Below are positions 1-5,991 of a DNA stretch of 22,547 nt, piece after piece. Below the pieces are notes generated by a model, which was given only the letters and a program-made list of their open reading frames with translations, made no database searches and was not told where the DNA came from. Within the stretch, counting starts at the first letter, position 1; every line of letters starts with the position of its first letter. The stretch covers positions 1 through 22,547 of IMG/VR virus record IMGVR_UViG_3300035698_015265. The stretch is one strand, 5' to 3'. Both the position numbers and the translations under genes were made by a program. The stretch is from a virus.

Positions 1-143
1 AAAAAGCAGTATAAAAAATAAGAATATAATTTAAATTATATAAACCGTGGTTATATTATAATATTAATTAATTAATTAGAATTATAAAAGAATATAATAT
101 AATATTCCAGGACAACAACAACAAAAAAAAGGAGTATAAAAAA

Positions 144-290
144 ATGAAAAGTACAATAAAAAAATATCATACTAGAAATTATAATTACAAACAAAATAAA
201 TATAATTATAGAAAAAATTTTTGTATCATGGATAAAATTTTATTTATAATTATGATAATAATAATAATGATAATTTTATCAGTAATATAA
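144..290 (+). CDS. Small single-pass membrane protein (48 aa)
   Basis: An ATG frame of 48 codons sits 9 nt after the ribosome binding site AAAAGGAG (ends near 134). The first 30 residues are polar, basic and rich in Tyr/Asn/Lys. The last 17 or so (from KILFIIM to the end) are almost entirely Ile/Leu/Met/Phe/Val, a convincing transmembrane helix with a basic flank, so a cytoplasmic N-terminus is expected. No family is recognised. Small membrane peptides of this kind are common in phage accessory regions (holin-like, exclusion or toxin peptides), but nothing here picks among those. It lies upstream of the 371-589 gene in the same direction. The AT-rich composition makes Ile/Asn/Lys runs easy by chance, so the ribosome binding site is the main support. 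Confidence 0.5.
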   Translation: MKSTIKKYHTRNYNYKQNKYNYRKNFCIMDKILFIIMIIIIMIILSVI

Positions 291-307
291 TAATTAATAA
301 ATAACTA

Positions 308-335
308 TTGACAATAGTATTTTATAATGTATAAT
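308..335 (+). promoter_or_regulatory. Sigma-A-type promoter
   Basis: Perfect -35 TTGACA (308-313) and perfect -10 TATAAT (330-335) are separated by 16 nt. The promoter lies 36 nt before the ATG at 371 and reads into the 72-aa gene, which is closed by the terminator at 614-649, so this looks like a monocistronic unit. Confidence 0.75.
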
Positions 336-370
336 TAATTTATAAAATAAATTAAAAAAAGGAAATAAAA

Positions 371-589
371 ATGTATACGTTAACAGACAAGGCAAAAAAA
401 GAATTAAATAATACTAACACTAATCAACTTTTTAAAATCAATGATATATTAATATCAAAGTATCAAATAGAAATAAAAATTATTGATATTAAAAATGGTA
501 ACTATATCATGCAGGAATTAAATACAAATAGAAAAATTATAAAAGAATATGATTTTAAATCAGTACAATGGCTATATAAATTAAAATAA
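371..589 (+). CDS. Hypothetical protein, 72 aa
   Basis: ATG start with AAAAAAAGGAA about 6 nt upstream. The protein is small, Lys/Asn/Ile-rich, with no Cys, no signal peptide and no membrane segment. The middle (ISKYQIEIKIIDIKNGNYIM) reads like alternating beta strands, and the end is Trp/Tyr/Lys-rich. No family is recognised. It has its own consensus promoter (308-335) and a strong intrinsic terminator directly after it, so it is probably transcribed strongly and independently, a pattern typical of early phage genes that act on the host. That role is inference from architecture only. Confidence 0.7.
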   Translation: MYTLTDKAKKELNNTNTNQLFKINDILISKYQIEIKIIDIKNGNYIMQELNTNRKIIKEYDFKSVQWLYKLK

Positions 590-613
590 TATATAGTCAA
601 TAAAAATAATAAT

Positions 614-649
614 AAAAAAAGCTATATATAAATTATATAGCTTTTTTTT
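614..649 (+). terminator. Rho-independent terminator (potentially bidirectional)
   Basis: GCTATATA (621-628) pairs with TATATAGC (634-641) around a 5-nt loop. The stem is extended by an A7 tract (614-620) matching the T-run (642-649). The U-tract after the stem gives termination on the + strand; the A-tract before it could terminate transcription arriving from the other side. Confidence 0.85.
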
Positions 650-804
650 ATTATCTAATTACATTTAATTATACTAACATTAATTATATATAATATATTG
701 CATTGTATGGATTGATATAGCTATACAATAGGTTATATTATTATATGGATAGATATATATAACTATATTACTATTGTATTGTAACGCATTGTAACGCTTG
801 AAAC

Positions 805-831
805 ATTGAAGCTATTGAAGCTATTGAAGCA
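805..831 (+). repeat. Tandem repeat, 9 bp x 3 (ATTGAAGCT)
   Basis: Units at 805-813, 814-822 and 823-831; the last ends in A instead of T. Just upstream, the word ATTGTAACGC occurs twice in tandem (779-798). Confidence 0.85.
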
Positions 832-847
832 TTACATATAATATAGC

Positions 848-871
848 ATTGTATCATTGTATCATTGTATC
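848..871 (+). repeat. Tandem repeat, 8 bp x 3 (ATTGTATC)
   Basis: Three exact units at 848-855, 856-863 and 864-871. They are followed by CAGTAGACT, which recurs near 931-939 after another ATTGTAT, so a larger duplicated segment may be present. Confidence 0.85.
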
Positions 872-946
872 AGTAGACTGATATATAATATCGGTATTGT
901 ATAGAATGGTATTATATAATGGTATTGTATCAGTAGACTATTGTAT

Positions 947-986
947 AACCTTATAACCTTATAACCTTATAACCTTATAACCTTAT
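947..986 (+). repeat. Tandem repeat, 8 bp x 5 (AACCTTAT)
   Basis: Five exact head-to-tail copies. This is the longest perfect array in the gene-free region, typical of replication slippage or an iterated binding site. Confidence 0.9.
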
Positions 987-1088
987 ACGTTTACTAGATA
1001 GGATTGTAACGATATAATTATATATAGATAGATGTTTATAACGCTATTAGCTATATAGCTATTACATGGACGTATAACAACGCTATAT

Positions 1089-1145
1089 GATACATACATG
1101 ATATATACATGATAGATACATACATGATAGATACATACATGATAG
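1089..1145 (+). repeat. Tandem repeat, 15-bp unit GATAGATACATACAT with shorter variants
   Basis: Two full 15-bp units (1111-1125, 1126-1140) are preceded by 11-bp variants (GATACATACAT at 1089, GATATATACAT at 1100) and followed by GATAG. Confidence 0.85.
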
Positions 1146-1376
1146 ACTAAAAATTTTTATATAGTTGCTTGCTGCATGCATACCATATAAAAAAAAATAG
1201 GATATAAAAATAATATAATTAGTTGAATAGTAAAAAATTTCATGTGAAATTAAATGATCTTAAAATAATATACTAGACTTTATTAGTATGATATAATTGT
1301 ATCATGTGTAATTAATTGAAATAGTTATATTAATTAATAGTTAATATATAATGGATCTTATTTTATCAATGTGAAT

Positions 1377-1401
1377 ATTGTGTATACTGAACATACACAA
1401 T
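1377..1401. promoter_or_regulatory. 9-bp inverted repeat with 7-nt spacer
   Basis: ATTGTGTAT (1377-1385) and its exact complement ATACACAAT (1393-1401) flank the spacer ACTGAAC. It lies 25 nt before a promoter-like sequence at 1427-1455, so it could be an operator or an extruded hairpin. The 7-nt spacer matches the other hairpins listed at 3422-3687 and 8961-9060. Confidence 0.55.
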
Positions 1402-1426
1402 TGTATAAAATAAAAAAATTGACAAA

Positions 1427-1455
1427 GTGACATCAAAAAAAATTTTTGTTATAAT
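1427..1455 (+). promoter_or_regulatory. Promoter-like sequence with no gene downstream
   Basis: GTGACA (1427-1432), 17 nt, then perfect TATAAT (1450-1455). No open reading frame follows, so if active it would make an untranslated RNA running toward the C-rich region. The AT-rich background makes chance matches possible. Confidence 0.35.
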
Positions 1456-1615
1456 CGAAATAGAACAGCTAATATATCATATGTAAAAAAATTACATTAT
1501 ATCATTGGTAAAAAAATAATAAAAAATGATCTTATTTCAATAAATCCATATCAAATATCATATCAAATTATATATTGCTTATTTGCTCACATTCTAGCAT
1601 CTGAAACACTCTAAA

Positions 1616-1647
1616 AAATCATATCAAATCATATCAAATCATATCAA
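1616..1647 (+). repeat. Tandem repeat, 10 bp x ~3 (ATATCAAATC)
   Basis: Units at 1621-1630 and 1631-1640, a partial at 1641-1647 and a partial before 1621. The related word ATATCAAAT occurs twice at about 1550-1570, so this array has degenerate neighbours. Confidence 0.8.
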
Positions 1648-1797
1648 TTAACATAAAAACTAACATATTATAACTATAATATACCACTTTTTATATGCTA
1701 AAATAGCACTGTACATTAATACAATTTTTTTAATGGATGCCCGTACTTTACAATATTTCAATGGACTTTTTACAGAAAATAACAATGAGTACACTAA

Positions 1798-1889
1798 CTC
1801 ACACCTCTACCCAACTCACAACTCACAGCTAACTCACAACTAACTCACACATATTAACTCACATATACTCACCCAACTCACGTACTCAC
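1798..1889 (+). repeat. Iteron-like cluster of nine CTCAC words
   Basis: CTCAC begins at 1798, 1815, 1822, 1833, 1844, 1858, 1868, 1877 and 1885, mostly as AACTCACA. Intervals are 17, 7, 11, 11, 14, 10, 9 and 8 nt, averaging close to one helical turn. Further copies occur at about 2424 and 2446. Irregular spacing separates it from the slippage arrays nearby. An iterated protein-binding site, such as a replication origin, is one reading; biased composition alone is another. Confidence 0.5.
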
Positions 1890-2155
1890 AGATATCATAA
1901 TCATCACAAATATATACCTACCCCAACATTACAATTTAACTCTCAATAGTCACATAAATACCCCTTTATCACAATGTGCCCCTACATACATTACTCGACT
2001 ATCTGTCATACTACCTATCCCAATACCTATCCTTTTATAATTGGTACTTACATATTTATCACATACCTATCATATATTTATCATATACTTATCTCACCCA
2101 CCTCTTATATTGCCTTATTATATTATAACATAATGTTATTTTAATAATCCAATAG

Positions 2156-2358
2156 TCTACTTTCATAACTTACTTTTATACTTACTCTTACATTTTCCTC
2201 ACCTTCCTCTTAATTAAACACTTAATTAAACACCTAAACATCTCAACTATTCTCAATCATTCTCAACCATTTTTAATACATAATCAATCATTTTTAATAT
2301 ACTTTCAATCATTTTTAATATATAATTAAACATATTCATACATTTTTATATACAACTT
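2156..2358. other. 203-nt tract with no G on the + strand
   Basis: Between the G at 2155 and the G at 2359 the + strand contains only A, C and T, with C still common. The surrounding 1690-2520 has only a few G per 60 nt. A transcript of the - strand would contain no C here and would be nearly unstructured. No gene explains the bias. Confidence 0.85.
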
Positions 2359-3012
2359 GATCTAACTTAATTTAATATATATTAACATAATAATTAACAT
2401 AATATATTATAAAGTTACATCAACTCACACTTATTTACATATACACTCACACTTATTTAAGATCCATTACATGCTCCTTAAACTTAATCTAATATAATCC
2501 AATATATTTATCAAACCTACTGTTTAGTGTACTTAAGAGCTCATTCTCAATAATCTATATTTAATCTAACCTAATCTATTTCTAATCTAACATACCTCTT
2601 AATCTAACTTAAGTAAACTTGAATAAGTATGTTATATTAATTCTATTGTAATTTCTTTTACTACTTTGTCCTATTGTTTTATTGTAACAATACTATTATA
2701 ATTATCGACTAATCCATTGTTTTAAAATATCACTATAACATAAATATACTATAACTCTTATTATTAATGTACTGTTTAGATATGTTTGGATACTATTTAG
2801 ATATATAATAAGTAATTAATAAAGTATGAAATAATAATGAAATAATACTATAAACTAACATAATAATTAACATAATAATTAATATAATACTTTTGTTTAT
2901 TATACTACTTGAATAATAGTTTAAGATAATATATAATATGAAATTTTAATAATCTACCGACTAGTAGTTTATAATAGCCTATACCCCTCTTAATATCTAT
3001 TGTACTATATAT

Positions 3013-3045
3013 GTTGTACATGAGTTGTATATGAGTTGTACATGA
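3013..3045 (+). repeat. Tandem repeat, 11 bp x 3 (GTTGTACATGA)
   Basis: Units at 3013-3023, 3024-3034 (GTTGTATATGA, one change) and 3035-3045. The outer two contain the palindrome TGTACA. Confidence 0.85.
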
Positions 3046-3067
3046 CTCTGTCTATGCCTAAGTAACC

Positions 3068-3134
3068 CTTTACTCATGGCTTTGCCATTCATAAAGCTTG
3101 TAAAGTAAAAGGAACAAGTTCCTATTCACTTTAC
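3068..3134 (+). promoter_or_regulatory. Two mutually exclusive hairpins (switch-like element)
   Basis: CTTTAC (3068-3073) can pair with GTAAAG (3100-3105), enclosing an inner stem ATGGC-TTT-GCCAT (3076-3088). The same segment, GTAAAGT (3100-3106), can instead pair with ACTTTAC (3128-3134), enclosing AGGAAC/GTTCCT (3110-3115/3118-3123). The two folds share one strand, as in attenuators and riboswitches. No known riboswitch class is recognised and no gene starts directly after it. Confidence 0.45.
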
Positions 3135-3320
3135 CTATATCTACTTATAGCTATATACTTATAATTATAATATTTTTAAACCTATTGCTTTTATGTCCCT
3201 TTTATAGTATAATTGTCTTAAGTTAATTTATATTATATATTATTATATTATATTTTATATTTCATATCTTATATCATTCAATTTCATACTTAATTACCTA
3301 TTAATCATATTGTATCTAAA

Positions 3321-3350
3321 TTAATGTTAATTAATGTTAATTAATGTTAA
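3321..3350 (+). repeat. Tandem repeat, 10 bp x 3 (TTAATGTTAA)
   Basis: Three exact units, followed by TT. It ends 5 nt before the first TTTTAGCAG word of the leader module (3356). Confidence 0.9.
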
Positions 3351-3421
3351 TTGTATTTTAGCAGTTTTATATATATACTTATATAAAGAAGAAGAATAAC
3401 TCAGGTGTGTACTGTAGGGGT

Positions 3422-3447
3422 AAATATACTGTAAACTAGTGTTATTT
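3422..3447. promoter_or_regulatory. Palindrome family copy 1 (7-nt loop)
   Basis: AAATA-T-ACT pairs with AGT-G-TATTT (one bulged T) around the loop GTAAACT (3431-3437). It shares the core ACTGTAARCTAGT and the flank TTATTTTGTA with copy 2. Confidence 0.55.
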
Positions 3448-3530
3448 TGTACATGGTATAAATTGGCAAAAGTAGTGTTTTAGCAGTTCTGCTTTTTAAG
3501 TAGCTAGTAGGGGTAGATTGATAAAAGTTA

Positions 3531-3559
3531 AAAATAACACTGTAAGCTAGTATTATTTT
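3531..3559. promoter_or_regulatory. Palindrome family copy 2 (7-nt loop)
   Basis: AAAATAA pairs with TTATTTT, then one C/A mismatch, then ACT with AGT, around the loop GTAAGCT (3542-3548). Confidence 0.65.
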
Positions 3560-3589
3560 GTATCCTTCGATATGTCTCTGAAAACAGCG

Positions 3590-3614
3590 TTTTAGCAGAA
3601 TGGAACTGCTAAAA
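3590..3614. promoter_or_regulatory. 9-bp hairpin TTTTAGCAG / CTGCTAAAA (7-nt loop)
   Basis: Perfect stem around AATGGAA (3599-3605). Its left arm is the third copy of the TTTTAGCAG word. The right arm is followed by TTTCATT, so a weak terminator or attenuator is possible. Confidence 0.6.
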
Positions 3615-3666
3615 TTTCATTAAAAACACGTGTGTGTGTTTGTTTTATCTTATATATGTTCTTGTC

Positions 3667-3687
3667 TGTTCGTGTTTTATACGAACA
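3667..3687. promoter_or_regulatory. Inverted repeat TGTTCGT / ACGAACA, possible operator
   Basis: Perfect 7-bp arms with the 7-nt spacer GTTTTAT, about 95 nt before the helicase-like gene. The spacing differs from the Bacillus LexA box (GAAC-N4-GTTC), so a different repressor or a structural role is more likely. Confidence 0.5.
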
Positions 3688-3780
3688 AGAGTGAATATTA
3701 ATAAATAATAGTAAATAATTGTAAGTAGTAAATAGATAGTGAATGAATAAGGAATAGATAGGGAATGGATAGGGGATTAA

Positions 3781-5043
3781 ATGATTAAAGATAACATTTA
3801 TATTGTTGATGCAATAGCAGGAAGTGGTAAGAGTACAGCTATAATTAATATGATTAACAATTGTACTAGTGAAAAGAGGTTCTTATATGTAACTCCGTTC
3901 TTAAAAGAAGTTGAGAGAATAATAGAGGAATGTCCTAAGAAAAACTTTATACAACCAGATAAGAAAACAAGATCTAAGAAAGGAGATATATATAAGCTAA
4001 TTAGCAAAGGGAATAATATTGTAACTACACATGCTTTGTTTCAATCATTTACTCCTGAAATAAAAGAATTGATATATCAGCAGGATTATACTTTAGTTTT
4101 AGATGAGGTTTGTAATGTTGTTGAAAATGTAGCTATAAGTAAACATGACTTAAAAAACATATTAGAATCTTTTGCTCATGTTAATGATGATAATCTAATA
4201 GAGTGGGATGTAAATGATTATAATGGTAAGTTTGATAATTATAAAACAATGGCAGATAATAAAAGCTTATTAGTTTATCAAGATGCTGCTTTGATGTGGA
4301 AGTTTCCTATTGAAGTGTTTAGGGCTTTTGAAAAAGTATATATATTAACATATATGTTTGATTGTCAAATGCAAAAATATTATTATGACTATTATGGGGT
4401 AATATATAATTATCTTTCGGTAAAACACAATGTAAATGATAAGGGGATTATTGATAGAAAGTCATATGCCTTAAGTACATTGAGCGAAGCTATATTACCA
4501 GAGTATACTAAAACATTAAAAAATAATATAAATATTGTAGATAATGATAAGATAAATTCAGTAGGAGAATCTATAACAAGATCTCAACCTCTTAGTGCAA
4601 GTTGGTTTAAAAGGCAGACAGACCATGGTGCAGATGATATGGTATTGATAGATAAATTAAAGTCTCATTTATATAATTACTTTAGGAATATTGCTAAAGG
4701 TAATTCTACAGATAATATGTGGACTACATTTAAAAGTCATAAACAATTATTGTCTGGTAACGGATATACTAAAGGTTTTGTCGCTTTGGGAGCTAGAGCA
4801 ACTAATCAATATATGCATAAAAAGAATTTAGCTTATTGTGCTAACATATTTATTAATCCGATTTTAAAGCAATTCTTCGCATTAAAAGATATTAAAATAA
4901 ATGAGAGTAAATATGCTTTGTCTGAATTAGTACAATGGGCATGGAGGAGTCAAATTAGATTAGGTGAACCAATAACTATATATATACCTAGTTATAGAAT
5001 GAGAACATTATTTATAGAATGGATAAATGAGTTTAATGAATAA
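3781..5043 (+). CDS. Helicase-like P-loop ATPase
   Basis: The 420-aa protein carries an SF1/SF2-type P-loop at its very N-terminus (AIAGSGKST, residues 11-19), a Walker B LVLDE (D108, E109), and a C-terminal motif-VI-like segment QWAWRSQIR (385-393) with candidate arginine fingers R389 and R393. It is therefore probably a DNA or RNA helicase or translocase of the viral replication type, acting in the cytoplasm. It is short for a full helicase and has no accessory domain. The start is set by the purine-rich GGATAGGGG, 7 nt before the ATG. The gene follows the large gene-free region and its hairpin-rich leader, and opens the replication/transcription block that also contains the dUTPase and RNA polymerase-like genes. 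The exact helicase family is uncertain. Confidence 0.75.
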   Translation: MIKDNIYIVDAIAGSGKSTAIINMINNCTSEKRFLYVTPFLKEVERIIEECPKKNFIQPDKKTRSKKGDIYKLISKGNNIVTTHALFQSFTPEIKELIYQQDYTLVLDEVCNVVENVAISKHDLKNILESFAHVNDDNLIEWDVNDYNGKFDNYKTMADNKSLLVYQDAALMWKFPIEVFRAFEKVYILTYMFDCQMQKYYYDYYGVIYNYLSVKHNVNDKGIIDRKSYALSTLSEAILPEYTKTLKNNINIVDNDKINSVGESITRSQPLSASWFKRQTDHGADDMVLIDKLKSHLYNYFRNIAKGNSTDNMWTTFKSHKQLLSGNGYTKGFVALGARATNQYMHKKNLAYCANIFINPILKQFFALKDIKINESKYALSELVQWAWRSQIRLGEPITIYIPSYRMRTLFIEWINEFNE

Positions 5044-5089
5044 GTCGTTTATAATAGTATAATTTGGTAATAAATCTTTTCTTAAACTA

Positions 5090-5118
5090 TTGAATAATAG
5101 GACGAAGTGTGGTATACT
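5090..5118 (+). promoter_or_regulatory. Promoter for the dUTPase operon
   Basis: TTGAAT (5090-5095), 17-nt spacer, TATACT (5113-5118), about 60 nt before the dUTPase ATG. The -10 is part of a small inverted repeat, TATACT-tgc-AGTATA (5113-5127), which may allow regulation. Confidence 0.6.
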
Positions 5119-5177
5119 TGCAGTATAAAATAAAAGATAAGAAATAATAAAAAAAGAAAAGAAATGGAGACTAATTA

Positions 5178-5717
5178 ATGACAAAAGACATAGGACAATA
5201 CAATATAAAATTAGAAGATGATAAAATTTATTTTGCTAAAATGAGAGAGGATGCAATAATTCCTTCTAAAAAAGATGGGGATGCTGGATATGATATATAT
5301 GCTTGTTTTGATGAGATAGGATTAATTATAGACCCTCACTCAGTAGCAATAGTTCCTACAGGAATTAGATCAGCTATATCAGAAAAATATAAGTTTGAGA
5401 TTGCAGAAAGAGGCAGCACAGGAAAAATAAACATGAAATATGGGGCAGGGATTATAGATGCATCATATAGGGGGCAATGGTTTATAATGCTTAGTAATGC
5501 AAACGATATGCCAATTGCTATTGTAAAAAAGGGAGAGCCCCCTTTGGCTTTAGAACTTTTAGCAGAGGAATATATAGTGTATTCATATGAAAAAGCTATT
5601 GCCCAAGCAATGCTAGTTGAAGTTCCTGATGTAGAAGTAATTGAGATTACAGAAGAAAAGTTAATGGGTTTTAAATCAGATCGTGGAGAAGGTAAGTTAG
5701 GAAGTAGTGGTAAATAA
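5178..5717 (+). CDS. dut: dUTP diphosphatase (trimeric dUTPase fold)
   Basis: Hydrolyses dUTP to dUMP and pyrophosphate, keeping uracil out of phage DNA and supplying dUMP for dTMP synthesis. The five motifs occur in order: I DAGYDIYA (35-42), II ERGSTG, III GIIDASYRG (91-99, with the catalytic-type Asp94 and Tyr97), IV AIAQAMLV, and V RGEGKLGSSGK (169-179) at the extreme C-terminus. At 179 aa it is longer than the usual 140-150, mainly through an insertion between motifs III and IV. Motif V differs from the canonical RGxGGFGSTG: the aromatic residue that stacks on the uracil is Leu. The ATG follows AAGAAATGGAGA. It is the first gene after the 5090 promoter. Confidence 0.92.
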   Translation: MTKDIGQYNIKLEDDKIYFAKMREDAIIPSKKDGDAGYDIYACFDEIGLIIDPHSVAIVPTGIRSAISEKYKFEIAERGSTGKINMKYGAGIIDASYRGQWFIMLSNANDMPIAIVKKGEPPLALELLAEEYIVYSYEKAIAQAMLVEVPDVEVIEITEEKLMGFKSDRGEGKLGSSGK

Positions 5718-5718
5718 T

Positions 5719-5895
5719 ATGGATATAAATGAAAGAGTTAATTATGAAGTAATAATTACAGACAATATTGAGGCTTATGTTGAGTTGTCAGACCCAAGGT
5801 ATAAGCCCTATGAATGTAAGTACGAGGGTATATGTGATAATTGTAGAAAACACTGTAATAGTGGGTTAGATTGTTTTGTCTCTATAAATGAATGA
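5719..5895 (+). CDS. Small Cys-rich protein (58 aa)
   Basis: A short frame starts one base after the dUTPase stop; an in-frame GTG at 5707 would add four residues and overlap the dUTPase gene. AGGAAG (5698-5703) is slightly far from the ATG and very close to the GTG, so the start is uncertain and translation may be coupled. The C-terminal half has Cys in the order C-x5-C-x2-C-x3-C-x5-C, suggesting a small metal-binding (probably zinc) module. The N-terminal half is acidic and strand-like. No family is recognised. It is one of several small Cys-motif proteins near the RNA polymerase-like gene. Confidence 0.6.
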   Translation: MDINERVNYEVIITDNIEAYVELSDPRYKPYECKYEGICDNCRKHCNSGLDCFVSINE

Positions 5896-5991
5896 AAACA
5901 AAATATAGATATGCAATATAGATATACAATATAAATAGATGATATAGACATATAAGATATAAATAAAATAATAGTAATAGGAGGATAAATA

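Larger units (their letters stand above)
3356..3614 (+). repeat. Degenerate ~110-bp tandem module before the helicase gene
   Basis: The word TTTTAGCAG recurs at 3356, 3478 and 3590. Between copies come GTAGGGGTA (3414-3422 and 3507-3515) and then a palindrome containing ACTGTAARCTAGT (3422-3447 and 3531-3559). The order is the same each time, so this looks like a diverged duplication of a regulatory unit. It ends about 170 nt before the ATG of the 3781 gene. Confidence 0.6.
650..3780. other. 3.1-kb gene-free region rich in short tandem repeats
   Basis: No reading frame of convincing length, ribosome binding site or composition occurs on either strand; stops are dense in all frames. The + strand is built of locally repeated words whose unit changes every few hundred bases. 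Composition changes near 1690: from there to about 3300 the + strand is rich in C and very poor in G, while the flanks and all genes have at least as much G as C. From 3350 to 3780 it changes again into a hairpin-rich, G-containing leader before the helicase gene. Gaps this long are rare in phages. Candidate roles are replication origin, packaging-related locus, non-coding RNA locus or decayed sequence; none is proven. Confidence 0.8.

Noticed and set aside
41-56. AACCGTGGTT palindrome near the left end as an operator
   Set aside because: Only a 4-bp arm with mismatches outside, in AT-rich DNA, and no clear promoter beside it.
1419-1455. Perfect TTGACA (1419) with TATAAT (1450) as a promoter
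   Set aside because: The spacer is 25 nt, too long; the GTGACA at 1427 with 17 nt was used instead.
1733-1843. 36-codon frame starting MDARTLQYFNGLF
   Set aside because: The first third looks protein-like, but there is no ribosome binding site and the rest runs through the CTCAC repeats to a stop.
3110-3123. LexA/DinR box in AGGAACAAGTTCCT
   Set aside because: Firmicute LexA sites have GAAC-N4-GTTC; the spacing here is two bases, and the sequence is better explained as the inner stem of the switch-like element.
3422-3687. tRNA-like genes because of 7-nt loops
   Set aside because: Hairpins stand alone with no acceptor, D or T arms and no anticodon-loop consensus.
650-3780. CRISPR array
   Set aside because: Repeat units are 8-15 bp, contiguous and differ between arrays; no 24-40 bp repeats with unique spacers.
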